Shown one piece after another: positions 44,256-52,826 of a DNA stretch of 64,000 nt. Source of the DNA: Caldithrix abyssi DSM 13497 (lineage in GTDB: Bacteria > Calditrichota > Calditrichia > Calditrichales > Calditrichaceae); NCBI RefSeq assembly GCF_001886815.1, contig NZ_CP018099.1:496001-560000 (forward strand), read 5' to 3'. Position 1 is the stretch's first letter; every line of letters begins with the position of its first letter. The translations under genes and the position numbers were made by a program. A model generated the notes under the pieces. That model ran no database searches and was not told where the DNA came from. It saw nothing but the letters and a program-made list of their open reading frames with translations.

Positions 44256-44357
44256 GGCTTGCCTTTTGTTGTGAACTGTTTTATTTTTAAGAAACAAATA
44301 AAAAAAATCGGAGTTAAAACATCTGATTTTGAAGAATAAAAACGTGAGGTCGGAATC
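44256..44357. other. Spacer upstream of a secreted-protein gene
   Basis: About 100 AT-rich bases after the MITE-like element; GAGG eight bases before ATG 44358 is the ribosome binding site. No promoter can be named with confidence. Confidence 0.4.
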
Positions 44358-44825
44358 ATGGAAAAAAAATTACAGGTGATATTGTTTGTAATTGTGTTTT
44401 TTATTATGACCTTACCGCTTTCTGCGCAGTTTAGAAATCAACCGACCCATCCGAATATTTCGACCATTCTCAGCAATCCGCAGCCATCATTATTTAGTGG
44501 ATTTTTAAATCCCGATAAATTACAGATGCATCATTCGGTGTCCATGTCTTTTGGCGCCATGGGCGGCCAAAGCATGATGTTAAGCAGCTACATGAACACC
44601 ATTGATTATCAGTTTTCCGACAAGTTGTGGCTGCGCGCTAACATTGGCATTATGTCTTCGCCCTATAATACCTTTGGTCAGGAGTTTTATCTGAACAAGC
44701 CGCAATTTTTCGGCGGAGCGCAATTACATTACAAAATTTCAGAAAATAGCAAGATAACGCTGGAATTTAACAGCGCTCCTTTTTATCGGCCCATGCTGGG
44801 GGAGTTTTCCGCATTTGGATATTAA
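44358..44825 (+). CDS. Secreted or outer-membrane protein of unknown function
   Basis: 155 residues: signal peptide (MEKKLQVILFVIVFFIMTLP, cleavage after LSA) then alternating hydrophobic strands (LQMHHSVSMSFGAMGGQSMM, LWLRANIGIM, AQLHYKISENSKITLEFNSA), which suggests a small beta-barrel or beta-sandwich in the outer membrane. No family recognised. It stands alone, with a gap of 216 bases to the next operon. Confidence 0.7.
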   Translation: MEKKLQVILFVIVFFIMTLPLSAQFRNQPTHPNISTILSNPQPSLFSGFLNPDKLQMHHSVSMSFGAMGGQSMMLSSYMNTIDYQFSDKLWLRANIGIMSSPYNTFGQEFYLNKPQFFGGAQLHYKISENSKITLEFNSAPFYRPMLGEFSAFGY

Positions 44826-45041
44826 GGGAAAAAGATTTAATACGATTTGTGGTTCGCTAAAAACGATCATTTTAAACAGAACCGCACTTATTGAACGGGG
44901 CTAAACAAAAAGTGCTCCGTTTTCCCACTTAACGAAATAGGCGGCAAATCTGAATATTTTCAAAAATATTAGAATTTAAACTTGATTTTCATTAAATTCC
45001 GCACGTTTAATAGACTAATCAGGTAAACGCAGGAAGATAAA

Positions 45042-45686
45042 TTGAGACATCGCAGAAGGATAAGTACGCAAACAATCAACCGCAGTAAAACCATTCGCGT
45101 AAAAGGTAGAAAACGGCCGCAGAAAAGCAATCGGGCATGGGCTTTTTTAAAGAATGCGATTTTCTTTGCCGTGGTCATTGGAATTTTGTACCTGGGTTAC
45201 ATTTACTTACTGCCCGTGGTAAAAGAAAAATTACCGGCCCTTGACCAGTTGAGCTCCGGCGTTTCCACACCGATGGAAAAAGTTATCGAGCGACCGGAAC
45301 TTCCTGTGGACAAAACCGATGCGCAAGAAGCGCCTCCGGCGGAGCCGTTTTTACCCGCCCTCCAGGTCGAAATACTCAACGGCTGCGGGGAGCAGGGAGT
45401 GGCCAAAATGTTAAGCGACAAATTAATGGCTTTAAATTACGACGTGGTGAATACAGGCAATTATTTAAAAAAGGGCAAGCCGTTTTTTGAGGTAAAAAAA
45501 ACGCGCATTATCGATCAGGTTAATTCTGAAAAAACCAGGGAAAAGGCCCAAAAACTGGCCGAGCAAATCGGTATTTCAAATGAACAGATCGAATCGTTTA
45601 ATAATCCCAATCCCATTGCCGATATTACAATTATTATTGGTCAGGATTTTAAAACATTAAAAATTTTTAAAGGAAAGAGTGAATGA
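45042..45686 (+). CDS. LytR C-terminal-domain protein
   Basis: 214 residues with a TTG start (AGGAAG seven bases upstream). A basic N-terminus (RHRRRISTQTINRSKTIRVK), one membrane helix (about 45-65, AIFFAVVIGILYLGYIYLLP), a proline-rich linker, and a LytR_C domain (about 105-210) with LQVEILNGCGEQGVAKMLSD and ADITIIIGQDFKTL. The domain occurs on cell-envelope LytR-CpsA-Psr proteins and as a stand-alone anchor; its function is not known. First gene of a four-gene operon. Confidence 0.8.
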   Translation: MRHRRRISTQTINRSKTIRVKGRKRPQKSNRAWAFLKNAIFFAVVIGILYLGYIYLLPVVKEKLPALDQLSSGVSTPMEKVIERPELPVDKTDAQEAPPAEPFLPALQVEILNGCGEQGVAKMLSDKLMALNYDVVNTGNYLKKGKPFFEVKKTRIIDQVNSEKTREKAQKLAEQIGISNEQIESFNNPNPIADITIIIGQDFKTLKIFKGKSE

Positions 45687-46036
45687 CATCAGATGAACTG
45701 GTAAAAAAAATAGCCGATCTGGCTTTAGATAAAAAAGCCAAACAAATAACCATCTTAAATTTAAAAGAAATTATCGATTACGCAGATTATTTTATTTTGA
45801 TGACCGGCGAATCCAGCCTGCAAATCAAGGCGATTAGCGATCATATTGAAGACGAGCTGGCCAAACAGGGTATTAAAGCCTACAGCAAAGAAGGATATGA
45901 CTATTTGCGGTGGGTATTACTGGATTATGTGGATGTGGTTGTCCACATTTTTAACCATGAAACACGCGAGTTTTACGGCATTGAACGACTTTATGCAGAC
46001 GCAAAAATGGAATTAATTACCGAAGAGGAACTATGA
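45683..46036 (+). CDS. rsfS: Ribosomal silencing factor RsfS
   Basis: 117 residues. Iojap-family signature: ILNLKEIIDYADYFILMTGE, then SSLQIKAISDHIEDEL and WVLLDYVDVVVHIFNHETRE. RsfS binds ribosomal protein uL14 and blocks subunit joining under nutrient limitation. It overlaps both neighbours by four bases (ATGA). Confidence 0.95.
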   Translation: MTSDELVKKIADLALDKKAKQITILNLKEIIDYADYFILMTGESSLQIKAISDHIEDELAKQGIKAYSKEGYDYLRWVLLDYVDVVVHIFNHETREFYGIERLYADAKMELITEEEL

Positions 46037-47667
46037 CCACCCAGGAATATATTGTTCAGGAGCTGCAGCGATTTCTAAAGGCTCATAATATTAAAGATGT
46101 AGAAATCATTCTCGAACGTCCCAGAGAGGAAAAGTTTGGCGATTTTGCTTCCAACCTGGCATTGCAACTGGCACGCCATCTCAAAAAAAATCCACGGCAG
46201 ATTGCCGAGGAGATAAAAGATTTTATCAATCAAAATCCGGATTACATTTCCGCGGTTGAAATTGCCGGTCCCGGTTTTATCAACTTTTTTGCTTCCAATG
46301 TAAGTTTGTACAAACAGCTGGGCGAAATATTAGAAAAGAAGGCGGCCTTCGGAAAATCTGCTTACGGCAGGGGCAAAAAAGCAAATATCGAGTTTGTGAG
46401 CGCCAACCCTACCGGCCCATTGACTATTGGTCACGGAAGAGGCGCAGTGTTAGGCGATACGATTGCCCGACTGTTGGAGACCATCGGTTATCAGGTAACG
46501 CGCGAATACTATTTTAACAATGCCGGCCGTCAGATGCGTATTTTAGGCGATTCCGTCCGCCTGCGCTATCGTGAACTGTGCGGTGAGCAGATCGAATTTC
46601 CTGAGGACTATTATCAGGGCCAGTATATTATTGATATTGCCCGCCGTATTTTTGAAGAAAAAGGCGATGCGCTGAAGGACGAAGAAGATGTTGCCTTTTT
46701 TAAAGATTATGCGGAAGACGTCATCTTTGAAGACATCAAAAAAACCATCAAGCGCCTTGGATTCGAGTTCGATGTTTTTTACAATGAAAAGTCGCTGTAC
46801 GATGAAGGTAAGATTGATGAAGTGGTCAAACAGCTAAAAGAGAAAGGGCTGGTGGCCGAGCGGGATGGCGCGGTCTGGTTTTTAACCAGCAAGCTTGGTT
46901 TTGAGAAAGACCGGGTCATTATTAAAAGCACGGGAGAACCCACCTACCGTTTGCCCGATATTGCCTACCATGTGGAAAAGGTGAAAAGAGGATTCGATTT
47001 AATCATCGATATTTTTGGCGCCGATCATATTGCAACCTATCCTGATGTGCTGGCCGCTGTTAAAGCCCTTGGTTATGACGCCGACAAAATAAAGGTGCTC
47101 ATTCATCAATTTGTTACGCTTTATGAGGGCGAAGAAAAAGTGAAGATGTCCACGCGTAAGGCTAATTTTGTCACGCTTGATGAACTGATGGATGAGGTGG
47201 GCGTGGATGTAACGCGCTTTTTCTTTTTAATGCGCAGTATGAACTCGCACCTCAATTTCGATTTAACTCTGGCCAAAAAGCAGTCGGACGAAAATCCGGT
47301 ATTTTACATCCAATATGCCCATGCGCGCATTTGCAGCATTTTGAAATTGGCGGAAAGCAGAGGAATCGAGCTTCAGGCCAGTCGTAATTTTAATCTGCTT
47401 AAAGCGCCAGAAGAATTGAATTTAATTAAACATCTTGTCCAGTTTCCGCAGACTATTGAGACGGCTGCATTGAGTTTTGAACCGCATCGGATGGTAAATT
47501 ATTTATTCGATCTGGCCACTCTGTTTCATAAGTTTTATACAGAGTGCCGCGTCATCAGCGACGATCAGGCGTTGACTCAGGCCCGGCTGGCATTGATCGA
47601 TGCCGTGCGCATCGTTATTGCCAATGGATTGGGAGTATTAGGGATTAGCGCTCCGGAACACATGTAA
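46033..47667 (+). CDS. argS: Arginyl-tRNA synthetase
   Basis: 544 residues. Class I motifs: VSANPTGPLTIGHGRGAVLG carries the HIGH-equivalent GHGR, and KMSTRKANFVTLDEL is the KMSKS loop. An N-terminal additional domain (about 1-100) and C-terminal DALR domain (about 425-544, with QYAHARICSI) are in place. Coupled by overlap to rsfS. Confidence 0.97.
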   Translation: MTTQEYIVQELQRFLKAHNIKDVEIILERPREEKFGDFASNLALQLARHLKKNPRQIAEEIKDFINQNPDYISAVEIAGPGFINFFASNVSLYKQLGEILEKKAAFGKSAYGRGKKANIEFVSANPTGPLTIGHGRGAVLGDTIARLLETIGYQVTREYYFNNAGRQMRILGDSVRLRYRELCGEQIEFPEDYYQGQYIIDIARRIFEEKGDALKDEEDVAFFKDYAEDVIFEDIKKTIKRLGFEFDVFYNEKSLYDEGKIDEVVKQLKEKGLVAERDGAVWFLTSKLGFEKDRVIIKSTGEPTYRLPDIAYHVEKVKRGFDLIIDIFGADHIATYPDVLAAVKALGYDADKIKVLIHQFVTLYEGEEKVKMSTRKANFVTLDELMDEVGVDVTRFFFLMRSMNSHLNFDLTLAKKQSDENPVFYIQYAHARICSILKLAESRGIELQASRNFNLLKAPEELNLIKHLVQFPQTIETAALSFEPHRMVNYLFDLATLFHKFYTECRVISDDQALTQARLALIDAVRIVIANGLGVLGISAPEHM

Positions 47668-47679
47668 AAAGGAGAAGAG

Positions 47680-48579
47680 ATGAGCTTGTTAGTAGTCGGT
47701 TCCATAGCTTACGATACCATTGAAACACCAACCGCCAGAGTGGAAGACTCTCTGGGCGGCTCGGCGCTTTATTTTAGCGCGGCAGCCAGCTTGTTCACGC
47801 CGGTTAACGTAGTGGGCGTGGTTGGCTCGGATTTTGACGCTTCCAAAATCTCATTTTTGAAAAAAAGAGGAGTGAATTTTGACGGCCTTTACATGGAAAG
47901 CGGTAAAACCTTTCGCTGGGGCGGCCGATACTTTGACGACATGAACAAAAGAGAGACGCTGTTCACGTATTTAAATGTTTTTGAGCGCTTTCAGCCGGTC
48001 ATTCCTGAGCACTACCAGAAGGCCGAATTCGTTTTTCTGGCCAATATCGATCCGGAACTTCAACTGGAAGTCTTAAAGCAAATTGAAAACCCCAAATTAA
48101 TTGTGCTGGATACGATGAATTTTTGGATCAGCGGTAAACGTAAAAAGCTGGAAGAGGTGCTGGCTTACACCGATATTATTGTTTTAAATGATGAAGAGGT
48201 CAGAGAAATTACGGGCGAGAACGGTCTGATTAAAGCGGCAAGGGCCATCCCCCAAATGGGTCCCAAAAGTGTAATTGTTAAAAAAGGAGAACATGGGGCC
48301 ATGCTTTATCATGAAGAAGAATTCTTTTTTGTTCCGGCTTTTCCTCTGGAAAATGTGGTTGATCCTACCGGCGCCGGGGACAGCTTTGCCGGCGGTTTTA
48401 TGGGCTTTCTGGCTAAAGCGCAAACTCTGGATTTACCGACTTTGAAAAAAGCCATCGTTTACGGCAGCACCATTGCCTCGTTTAATGTGGAAGATTTTAG
48501 CTTTAAACGGCTGGAAAAGATAAAGATGAAAGAAATTAAAGAACGCGTAAAATTATTTAAAAAGATGACGGCTTTTTGA
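47680..48579 (+). CDS. PfkB-family carbohydrate/nucleoside kinase
   Basis: 299 residues. The C-terminal PfkB signature DPTGAGDSFAGGFMGFLAK contains the catalytic aspartate; the N-terminus has GSIAYDTIETPTARVEDSLG and a GGSALYFSAAA sugar-binding segment. The substrate is not fixed by the motifs; the form resembles adenosine-kinase- or ribokinase-like members. An AAAGGAG site precedes the ATG 12 bases after the argS stop. It ends next to the convergent kinase gene. Confidence 0.9.
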   Translation: MSLLVVGSIAYDTIETPTARVEDSLGGSALYFSAAASLFTPVNVVGVVGSDFDASKISFLKKRGVNFDGLYMESGKTFRWGGRYFDDMNKRETLFTYLNVFERFQPVIPEHYQKAEFVFLANIDPELQLEVLKQIENPKLIVLDTMNFWISGKRKKLEEVLAYTDIIVLNDEEVREITGENGLIKAARAIPQMGPKSVIVKKGEHGAMLYHEEEFFFVPAFPLENVVDPTGAGDSFAGGFMGFLAKAQTLDLPTLKKAIVYGSTIASFNVEDFSFKRLEKIKMKEIKERVKLFKKMTAF

Positions 48580-49773
48580 TCAGGTTTTGGCTTTAAGAAG
48601 AATGGTAAAAACACTGCCTTTGCCGGGATTGCTTTCTACCATCACTTCTCCGTTGTGCGCTTCTACAATTTCTTTCACTATGGAGAGGCCAACGCCAATG
48701 CCGCCTCCCATAAACTGCACTTTAGAAGTTGAATGATGCATTTCGTCCTGAACTTCGTAAAATGGCTCAAAAATCAGCTCCAGCTTGTCGTGCGGGATGC
48801 CGATGCCAGTATCAGCAACAGACAGATACACCACATTTTTAAGATGATCAAATTTGACGCGCAGTAAAACCTTGCCGCCTTCGGGCGTGTATTTCAAAGC
48901 GTTTTGCACCAGTTCGCCAACGGCTCGCTCTAACTTTTGCGGATCGATGCTTACAACCGGATCATTGGGATCCAGCTTGTAAGAAAACTGGATCTTTCTT
49001 AGATCAAATAACGAGTGCATTTTTTTGTAAACATTCAAAACCAGATTATTAATTTTAAAATCTTTCTTTTGCAGGGCGCTGTTGTAATTGCTAAGCAGCG
49101 TCAGATCGTGCATATTCTCAATCATTTCGCTCATTTCATTCAGCGTTGATTGGATGATGTTGAGATATTCCTGTACGTTTTCAGAGTTTGGATTTTCATT
49201 TAATTCCATCGCTAAAAGATCGAAATAACCTTTCAAAACGGCCAGAGGAGTGCGCAGCTCGTGATTGGTAAGCGTGATGAATTTATTTTTCATTTCGTTT
49301 AATTCGCGCAGCTGGTGGTTCAGGTCTTTTAGCTTTTGATTTTCGCGCCGGGCGTTGATGTTTTGAATGCAGCGATTTAAAACGATGCGCACATGTTCAA
49401 AAGAAACCGGTTTGGTGATGTAATCAAAGGCGCCCTGTTTCATTGCTTTAATGGCATTTTCGATGGTAGCAAAGCCGGTGATGACAATCACTTCGGTTTC
49501 CGGATATTTTTTCTTGATTAATCGTAAAGTTTGTAGCCCATCCATTACCGGCATGTTCAAATCGGTAAATACAATTTGATAGGCTTTCTTTTTAAGCTTC
49601 TCAAGCCCGGCCATGCCATTCTCGGCTACATCTACCTGGTAGCCTAAAAATTCAAACATATCAATATAGCTTTCGCGAACTTCTGGTTCGTCTTCAATAA
49701 CCAAAATATTGGGCTTAAAATCGCGGTTTAATTGGGTTCTGGTGTTATTAGCTTCTATCTTCTCTTCTAACAC
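48580..49773 (-). CDS. Soluble response regulator-histidine kinase hybrid
   Basis: 397 residues from a GTG start with AGGAG eight bases upstream. An N-terminal receiver domain (about 20-140) carries the phosphoacceptor aspartate in IVFTDLNMPVMDG, with ITGFATIENA and the lysine in ITKPVSFEH. A coiled segment leads to HisKA (HELRTPLAVLKG, about 180-245) and HATPase_c (ELVQNALKYTPEGG, ADTGIGIPHDK, GGGIGVGLSIVKEIVEAH). There is no membrane segment. The receiver may regulate the attached kinase. A small 68 residue protein directly precedes it. Confidence 0.9.
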   Translation of the reverse strand: MLEEKIEANNTRTQLNRDFKPNILVIEDEPEVRESYIDMFEFLGYQVDVAENGMAGLEKLKKKAYQIVFTDLNMPVMDGLQTLRLIKKKYPETEVIVITGFATIENAIKAMKQGAFDYITKPVSFEHVRIVLNRCIQNINARRENQKLKDLNHQLRELNEMKNKFITLTNHELRTPLAVLKGYFDLLAMELNENPNSENVQEYLNIIQSTLNEMSEMIENMHDLTLLSNYNSALQKKDFKINNLVLNVYKKMHSLFDLRKIQFSYKLDPNDPVVSIDPQKLERAVGELVQNALKYTPEGGKVLLRVKFDHLKNVVYLSVADTGIGIPHDKLELIFEPFYEVQDEMHHSTSKVQFMGGGIGVGLSIVKEIVEAHNGEVMVESNPGKGSVFTILLKAKT

Positions 49774-49980
49774 TTAATTACTCCTGAGATTTTCAGGTAC
49801 ATCGATGATGATTTGTCTAATTCGTTCCAGTTCGTTGTTAATTTTTTCCAGATATTCGTTGGCTTTGGGATCATTGATATTCAAATTCTCTTCTAATAAA
49901 AAGATTGATGTATTTAGAACGCTTAATCTTGTTCGCAAAAGCTCTAATAATTGTTCATAATTTGAAATATTTTGTGACAT
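49774..49980 (-). CDS. Small helical protein preceding the hybrid kinase
   Basis: 68 residues, probably one or two long helices (YEQLLELLRTRLSVLNTSIF, then ANEYLEKINNELERIRQIII). Heptad-like leucine spacing and overall shape resemble a HisKA dimerisation helix or a histidine-phosphotransfer-like bundle without its histidine. Its last codons contain the AGGAG for the kinase start and its stop abuts it, so the two are coupled. Not recognised as a named family. Confidence 0.65.
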   Translation of the reverse strand: MSQNISNYEQLLELLRTRLSVLNTSIFLLEENLNINDPKANEYLEKINNELERIRQIIIDVPENLRSN

Positions 49981-50161
49981 ATTGCTTTTCCTTCATCCCT
50001 GAGTTTTGTTACTCACTTATTTACCTTTTCGGCATAATTTTTTTTTAATTGAATATTTTCATTCTAAAACGACGCAATTCTGCTCACTTCTTTAAAAGTT
50101 GAAACTATTCATAAATTTTCGCATAATACAATTGTCAGGATACCAAAGACAGGTAAAAGCC

Positions 50162-51187
50162 ATGGAAAACGCAATGAACGCCAGAGAAGCCCGATGGTGG
50201 GAAGCACAAGAAAACCATCGAGTTTTATGTACTTTGTGCCCGAGATATTGCATTATTCCTGAAGGCAAGGTTGGATTTTGTTTTGTGCGCAAAAATATCG
50301 ACGGCAGGCTTTACACAACGGCTTATGGGAGACCCACTGGCTTTGCTGTGGATCCGATCGAAAAGAAGCCGCTAAATCATTTTTATCCGGGCACAAACAT
50401 TTTAAGTTTTGGAACGGCAGGGTGTAATCTGGGCTGTAAGTTCTGTCAGAACTGGACAATGAGCAAAGCCCGCCTGGACGAAATGAAAGCGCTTAATGTA
50501 TCTCCGGAAGAGGTTGTGCGGCTGGCGCAAAAGTACGGCTGCCCGTCAATTGCTTTTACCTACAACGATCCGGTGATTTTTGGCGAATATGTGATGGACA
50601 TTTCAAAACTGGCTCATCAGGTTGGCATTAAGACGGTGATGGTAACTAACGGTTATATTGACAAAAAAGCAAGGGAAGAGGTGTTTCGGGATATTGACGG
50701 AGCCAATGTGGATTTAAAGGCGTTTAGCGAACAATTTTATCATAACCTGACCAATGCCCATTTGCAGCCTGTTTTAGACACCCTGGAATGGTTGAAAAAA
50801 GAGACCGGGGTGTGGATCGAAATTACTACGTTGTTGATACCCGGAGAAAATGATTCCATGGAAGAAATTGCCAGAATGTGCGAATGGATACTCAATACTC
50901 TGGGAGATGAAGTGCCCTTACATTTTACAGCTTTTCATCCAGATTTTAAAATGCTCGATCACCCTCCCACTCCTTATTCAACATTGCAAAAAGCAAGAGA
51001 GACGGCCCTTAAGACGGGAATTAAATATTGTTACACGGGCAATGTGCACGATCCTGAAGGTCAAACTACCTATTGCCCATCCTGCGGGCGCCAGTTGATA
51101 GAACGTAACTGGTATCGTGTGAAAATCACAGGACTGAAAAACGGACGTTGTGAACATTGTGCTGAAATCATTGCCGGCCGCTGGTAA
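50162..51187 (+). CDS. amrS: AmmeMemoRadiSam-system radical SAM enzyme
   Basis: 341 residues from ATG 50162; the upstream frame lacks a ribosome binding site. The N-terminus has a zinc-type CTLCPRYCIIPEGKVGFCFV, and the radical SAM cluster is GTAGCNLGCKFCQNW (CxxxCxxC). A second CPSCG...CEHC cluster ends the protein. This form matches AmrS of the AmmeMemoRadiSam system, a homologue of pyruvate-formate-lyase activators. The partner proteins (MEMO1-like, AMMECR1-like) are not in this window. Function of the system is not known. Confidence 0.85.
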   Translation: MENAMNAREARWWEAQENHRVLCTLCPRYCIIPEGKVGFCFVRKNIDGRLYTTAYGRPTGFAVDPIEKKPLNHFYPGTNILSFGTAGCNLGCKFCQNWTMSKARLDEMKALNVSPEEVVRLAQKYGCPSIAFTYNDPVIFGEYVMDISKLAHQVGIKTVMVTNGYIDKKAREEVFRDIDGANVDLKAFSEQFYHNLTNAHLQPVLDTLEWLKKETGVWIEITTLLIPGENDSMEEIARMCEWILNTLGDEVPLHFTAFHPDFKMLDHPPTPYSTLQKARETALKTGIKYCYTGNVHDPEGQTTYCPSCGRQLIERNWYRVKITGLKNGRCEHCAEIIAGRW

Positions 51188-51214
51188 AAAATTTAATTTT
51201 TTGCGAATTTAATA

Positions 51215-51243
51215 TTGACAGAACTAAAAAGATTATTTATATT
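51215..51243 (+). promoter_or_regulatory. Strong promoter of the tRNA-Asn array
   Basis: TTGACA (51215-51220), 17 bases, TATATT (51238-51243), close to the consensus. Transcription should start near 51250, so the whole repeat array and the tRNA would lie on one transcript that ends at the terminator at 51750. Confidence 0.8.
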
Positions 51244-51253
51244 TGACACCTCA

Positions 51254-51338
51254 TTTGAGCATGGGACGCGGTAAAAGCCGAAAAATTGGATGCTCAAAAC
51301 GGCAATGGCTTGTAAGCTCGCCAGTCGTTTTGGCATGG
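51254..51338 (+). other. Structured leader of the tRNA-Asn transcript
   Basis: Two hairpins can form: TTGAGCAT against ATGCTCAA (perfect 8 bp, about 51254-51293) and AAAACG against CGTTTT (about 51295-51331) with further internal pairing. The first tRNA-like repeat unit lacks its 5' part here, and the leader sequence stands in its place. Confidence 0.5.
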
Positions 51339-51672
51339 GCAGAGCGGGTGGCTGTTATCCCGCCTTGGCGGGATGTAGGTTCGAGTCTCTGTTAAAAAAA
51401 CAAGAAAATCCGGCGTAGCTCAATTGGCAGAGCGGGTGGCTGTTATCCCGCCGTGGCGGGATGTAGGTTCGAGGCTCTGTTAAAAAAACAAGAAAATCCG
51501 GCGTAGCTCAATTGGCAGAGCGGGTGGCTGTTATCCCGCCGTGGCGGGATGTAGGTTCGAGGCTCTGTTAAAAAAACAAGAAAATCCGGCGTAGCTCAAT
51601 TGGCAGAGCGGGTGGCTGTTATCCCGCCGTGGCGGGATGTAGGTTCGAGGCTCTGTTAAAAAAACAAGAAAA
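51321..51672 (+). repeat. Four tandem tRNA-Asn-like defective repeats
   Basis: Units of exactly 88 bases at 51321 (5' part divergent), 51409, 51497 and 51585, directly followed in the same register by the intact gene at 51673. Each unit matches tRNA-Asn through acceptor 5' strand, D arm, anticodon stem 5' strand and anticodon GTT, then has the palindrome TCCCGCCGTGGCGGGAT (TCCCGCCTTGGCGGGAT in the first) in place of the 3' stem and variable loop, resumes with GTAGGTTCGAG, and loses the 3' T-stem and acceptor strands to TTAAAAAAACAAGAAAA. They cannot fold as mature tRNAs. Confidence 0.9.
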
Positions 51673-51745
51673 TCCGGCGTAGCTCAATTGGCAGAGCGGG
51701 TGGCTGTTAACCACTAGGTTGTAGGTTCGAGTCCTACCGCCGGAG
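51673..51745 (+). tRNA. tRNA-Asn (GTT)
   Basis: 73 bases. Acceptor TCCGGCG pairs with CGCCGGA; D arm GCTC/GAGC; anticodon stem GGTGG/CCACT with loop CTGTTAA, anticodon GTT; T arm GTAGG/CCTAC with TTCGAGT. G is the discriminator, and CCA is not encoded. It is the only intact tRNA gene in the window. Confidence 0.97.
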
Positions 51746-51749
51746 CAAG

Positions 51750-51788
51750 AAGCCTTCAGGGAAGAATAATTCTTGAAGGCTTTTTTTT
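51750..51788 (+). terminator. Rho-independent terminator after tRNA-Asn
   Basis: AAGCCTTCA (51750-51758) pairs with TGAAGGCTT (51774-51782) and is followed by T residues to 51788. It lies four bases after the tRNA. Confidence 0.9.
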
Positions 51789-51793
51789 ATTTG

Positions 51794-52073
51794 ATGAAAG
51801 ACTATTATTTATACATCCTTTATTCTTCTCGACTTGACCGCTATTACGTTGGAATCTCGCACGATCCCGAGGAGCGGTTGAAGTACCACAACAGCTTTCC
51901 CAGAGGCTGGACGGTTCGCGGCCGCCCGTGGCAACTGGTTTTTACAAAGAAATTCGCGGATCGTCCGACGGCAGAAAAGTGAGAACGATTTATTTAATAA
52001 GAAACGCACTCTTTTTTTGAAATTTAATAAAAAAAATAGTACACTTAGCAAGTGCATCCGCGGGGGAAAAGGC
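51794..52073 (+). pseudogene. Broken GIY-YIG endonuclease gene
   Basis: The frame from ATG 51794 gives 62 residues with the GIY-YIG core (YYLYILYSSRLDRYYVGISH, PEERLKYHN, GWTVRGRPWQLVFTKKF) and a stop at 51980-51982. Small single-domain GIY-YIG proteins normally continue with about 25 residues of EA---E--IK--K-R--I. Related sequence (KKRTLF, then KKNSTLSKCIRGGKG) appears in other frames up to 52073, which points to frameshifts. There is no ribosome binding site, and the start lies just past the tRNA terminator. Confidence 0.6.
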
Positions 52074-52670
52074 ATGAGAATAATTTTTATTGGAATCGCG
52101 TTAATCTCTTTTTTTAAAGTCTCCGTCCGGGCTCAGCTAATGGAGCCGGTTAAGATCAAAACGCCCCACGGAATTTTGAAAATCGAAGCGAATCTTAAAT
52201 GGCACACTTTAAGAGTTCGCGCTGAAACATCGATTCCCGGTGAAAACGGCGCCATCGCTGAAGCCGATCTGCTAAAATTAATTGAAAAATTGGTGACGGA
52301 GAAGGATTCCCTGCTTAATGGGCAAACGTTTTCCTCGCTGTATTTAGGGCGGCTGGTTGAATATCCCTGGCTGGTAACATTTTTAATGCGCCGCGCGGCC
52401 GAATCTCCGGAATGGCAGGCAGAACGCGGGAGGCTGAAAATAGACAGCGTAAATATTAATGATTGGGTAGCGACAATTCTTTTCACTCACCCGATCCGGG
52501 ATAAAATAGACCGACTGTTTCGCAAAAGCGGCTATCGCGTGACGGGAATTTCCGCGGAAAAGGTGCTGGTTAATGACGCTTCAAAAGTCGAGCGGAAGTC
52601 GGTTAAATATCTAACAGGAAAATTACCATTTGACGCACAAACCTGGTTAATTCTAAAAAAAATTAAGTAG
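52074..52670 (+). CDS. Secreted protein of unknown function
   Basis: 198 residues from ATG 52074 (GGGGAAAAGGC upstream; the longer frame belongs to the broken GIY-YIG gene). Signal peptide MRIIFIGIALISFFKVSVRA, then a mixed alpha/beta body with a charged helix (EADLLKLIEKLVTEKDSLLN) and a central TFSSLYLGRLVEYPWLVTFL segment. No family recognised. It stands alone before the AtuA-type pair. Confidence 0.65.
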   Translation: MRIIFIGIALISFFKVSVRAQLMEPVKIKTPHGILKIEANLKWHTLRVRAETSIPGENGAIAEADLLKLIEKLVTEKDSLLNGQTFSSLYLGRLVEYPWLVTFLMRRAAESPEWQAERGRLKIDSVNINDWVATILFTHPIRDKIDRLFRKSGYRVTGISAEKVLVNDASKVERKSVKYLTGKLPFDAQTWLILKKIK

Positions 52671-52826
52671 AGTGGGATTTTAAAGATAGGTTAAAATTGC
52701 CAGGTGATGAGATGAATGTGGGATGGATTAATAAGAACTTTAACATTTTAATTCTGTGTTCCTGAACAATCTTAAATAAGATTTAAACAGGTAGATTTAA
52801 CAACTTAAATAAAGCAGGAGCCTTAC

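Noticed and set aside
51321-51672. Additional functional tRNA-Asn genes
   Set aside because: The 3' T-stem and acceptor strands are missing in all four units.
51409-51672. tRNA genes with an intron in the anticodon loop
   Set aside because: The palindrome lies at the typical intron position, but removing it does not restore the lost 3' acceptor strand, so splicing could not rescue the units.
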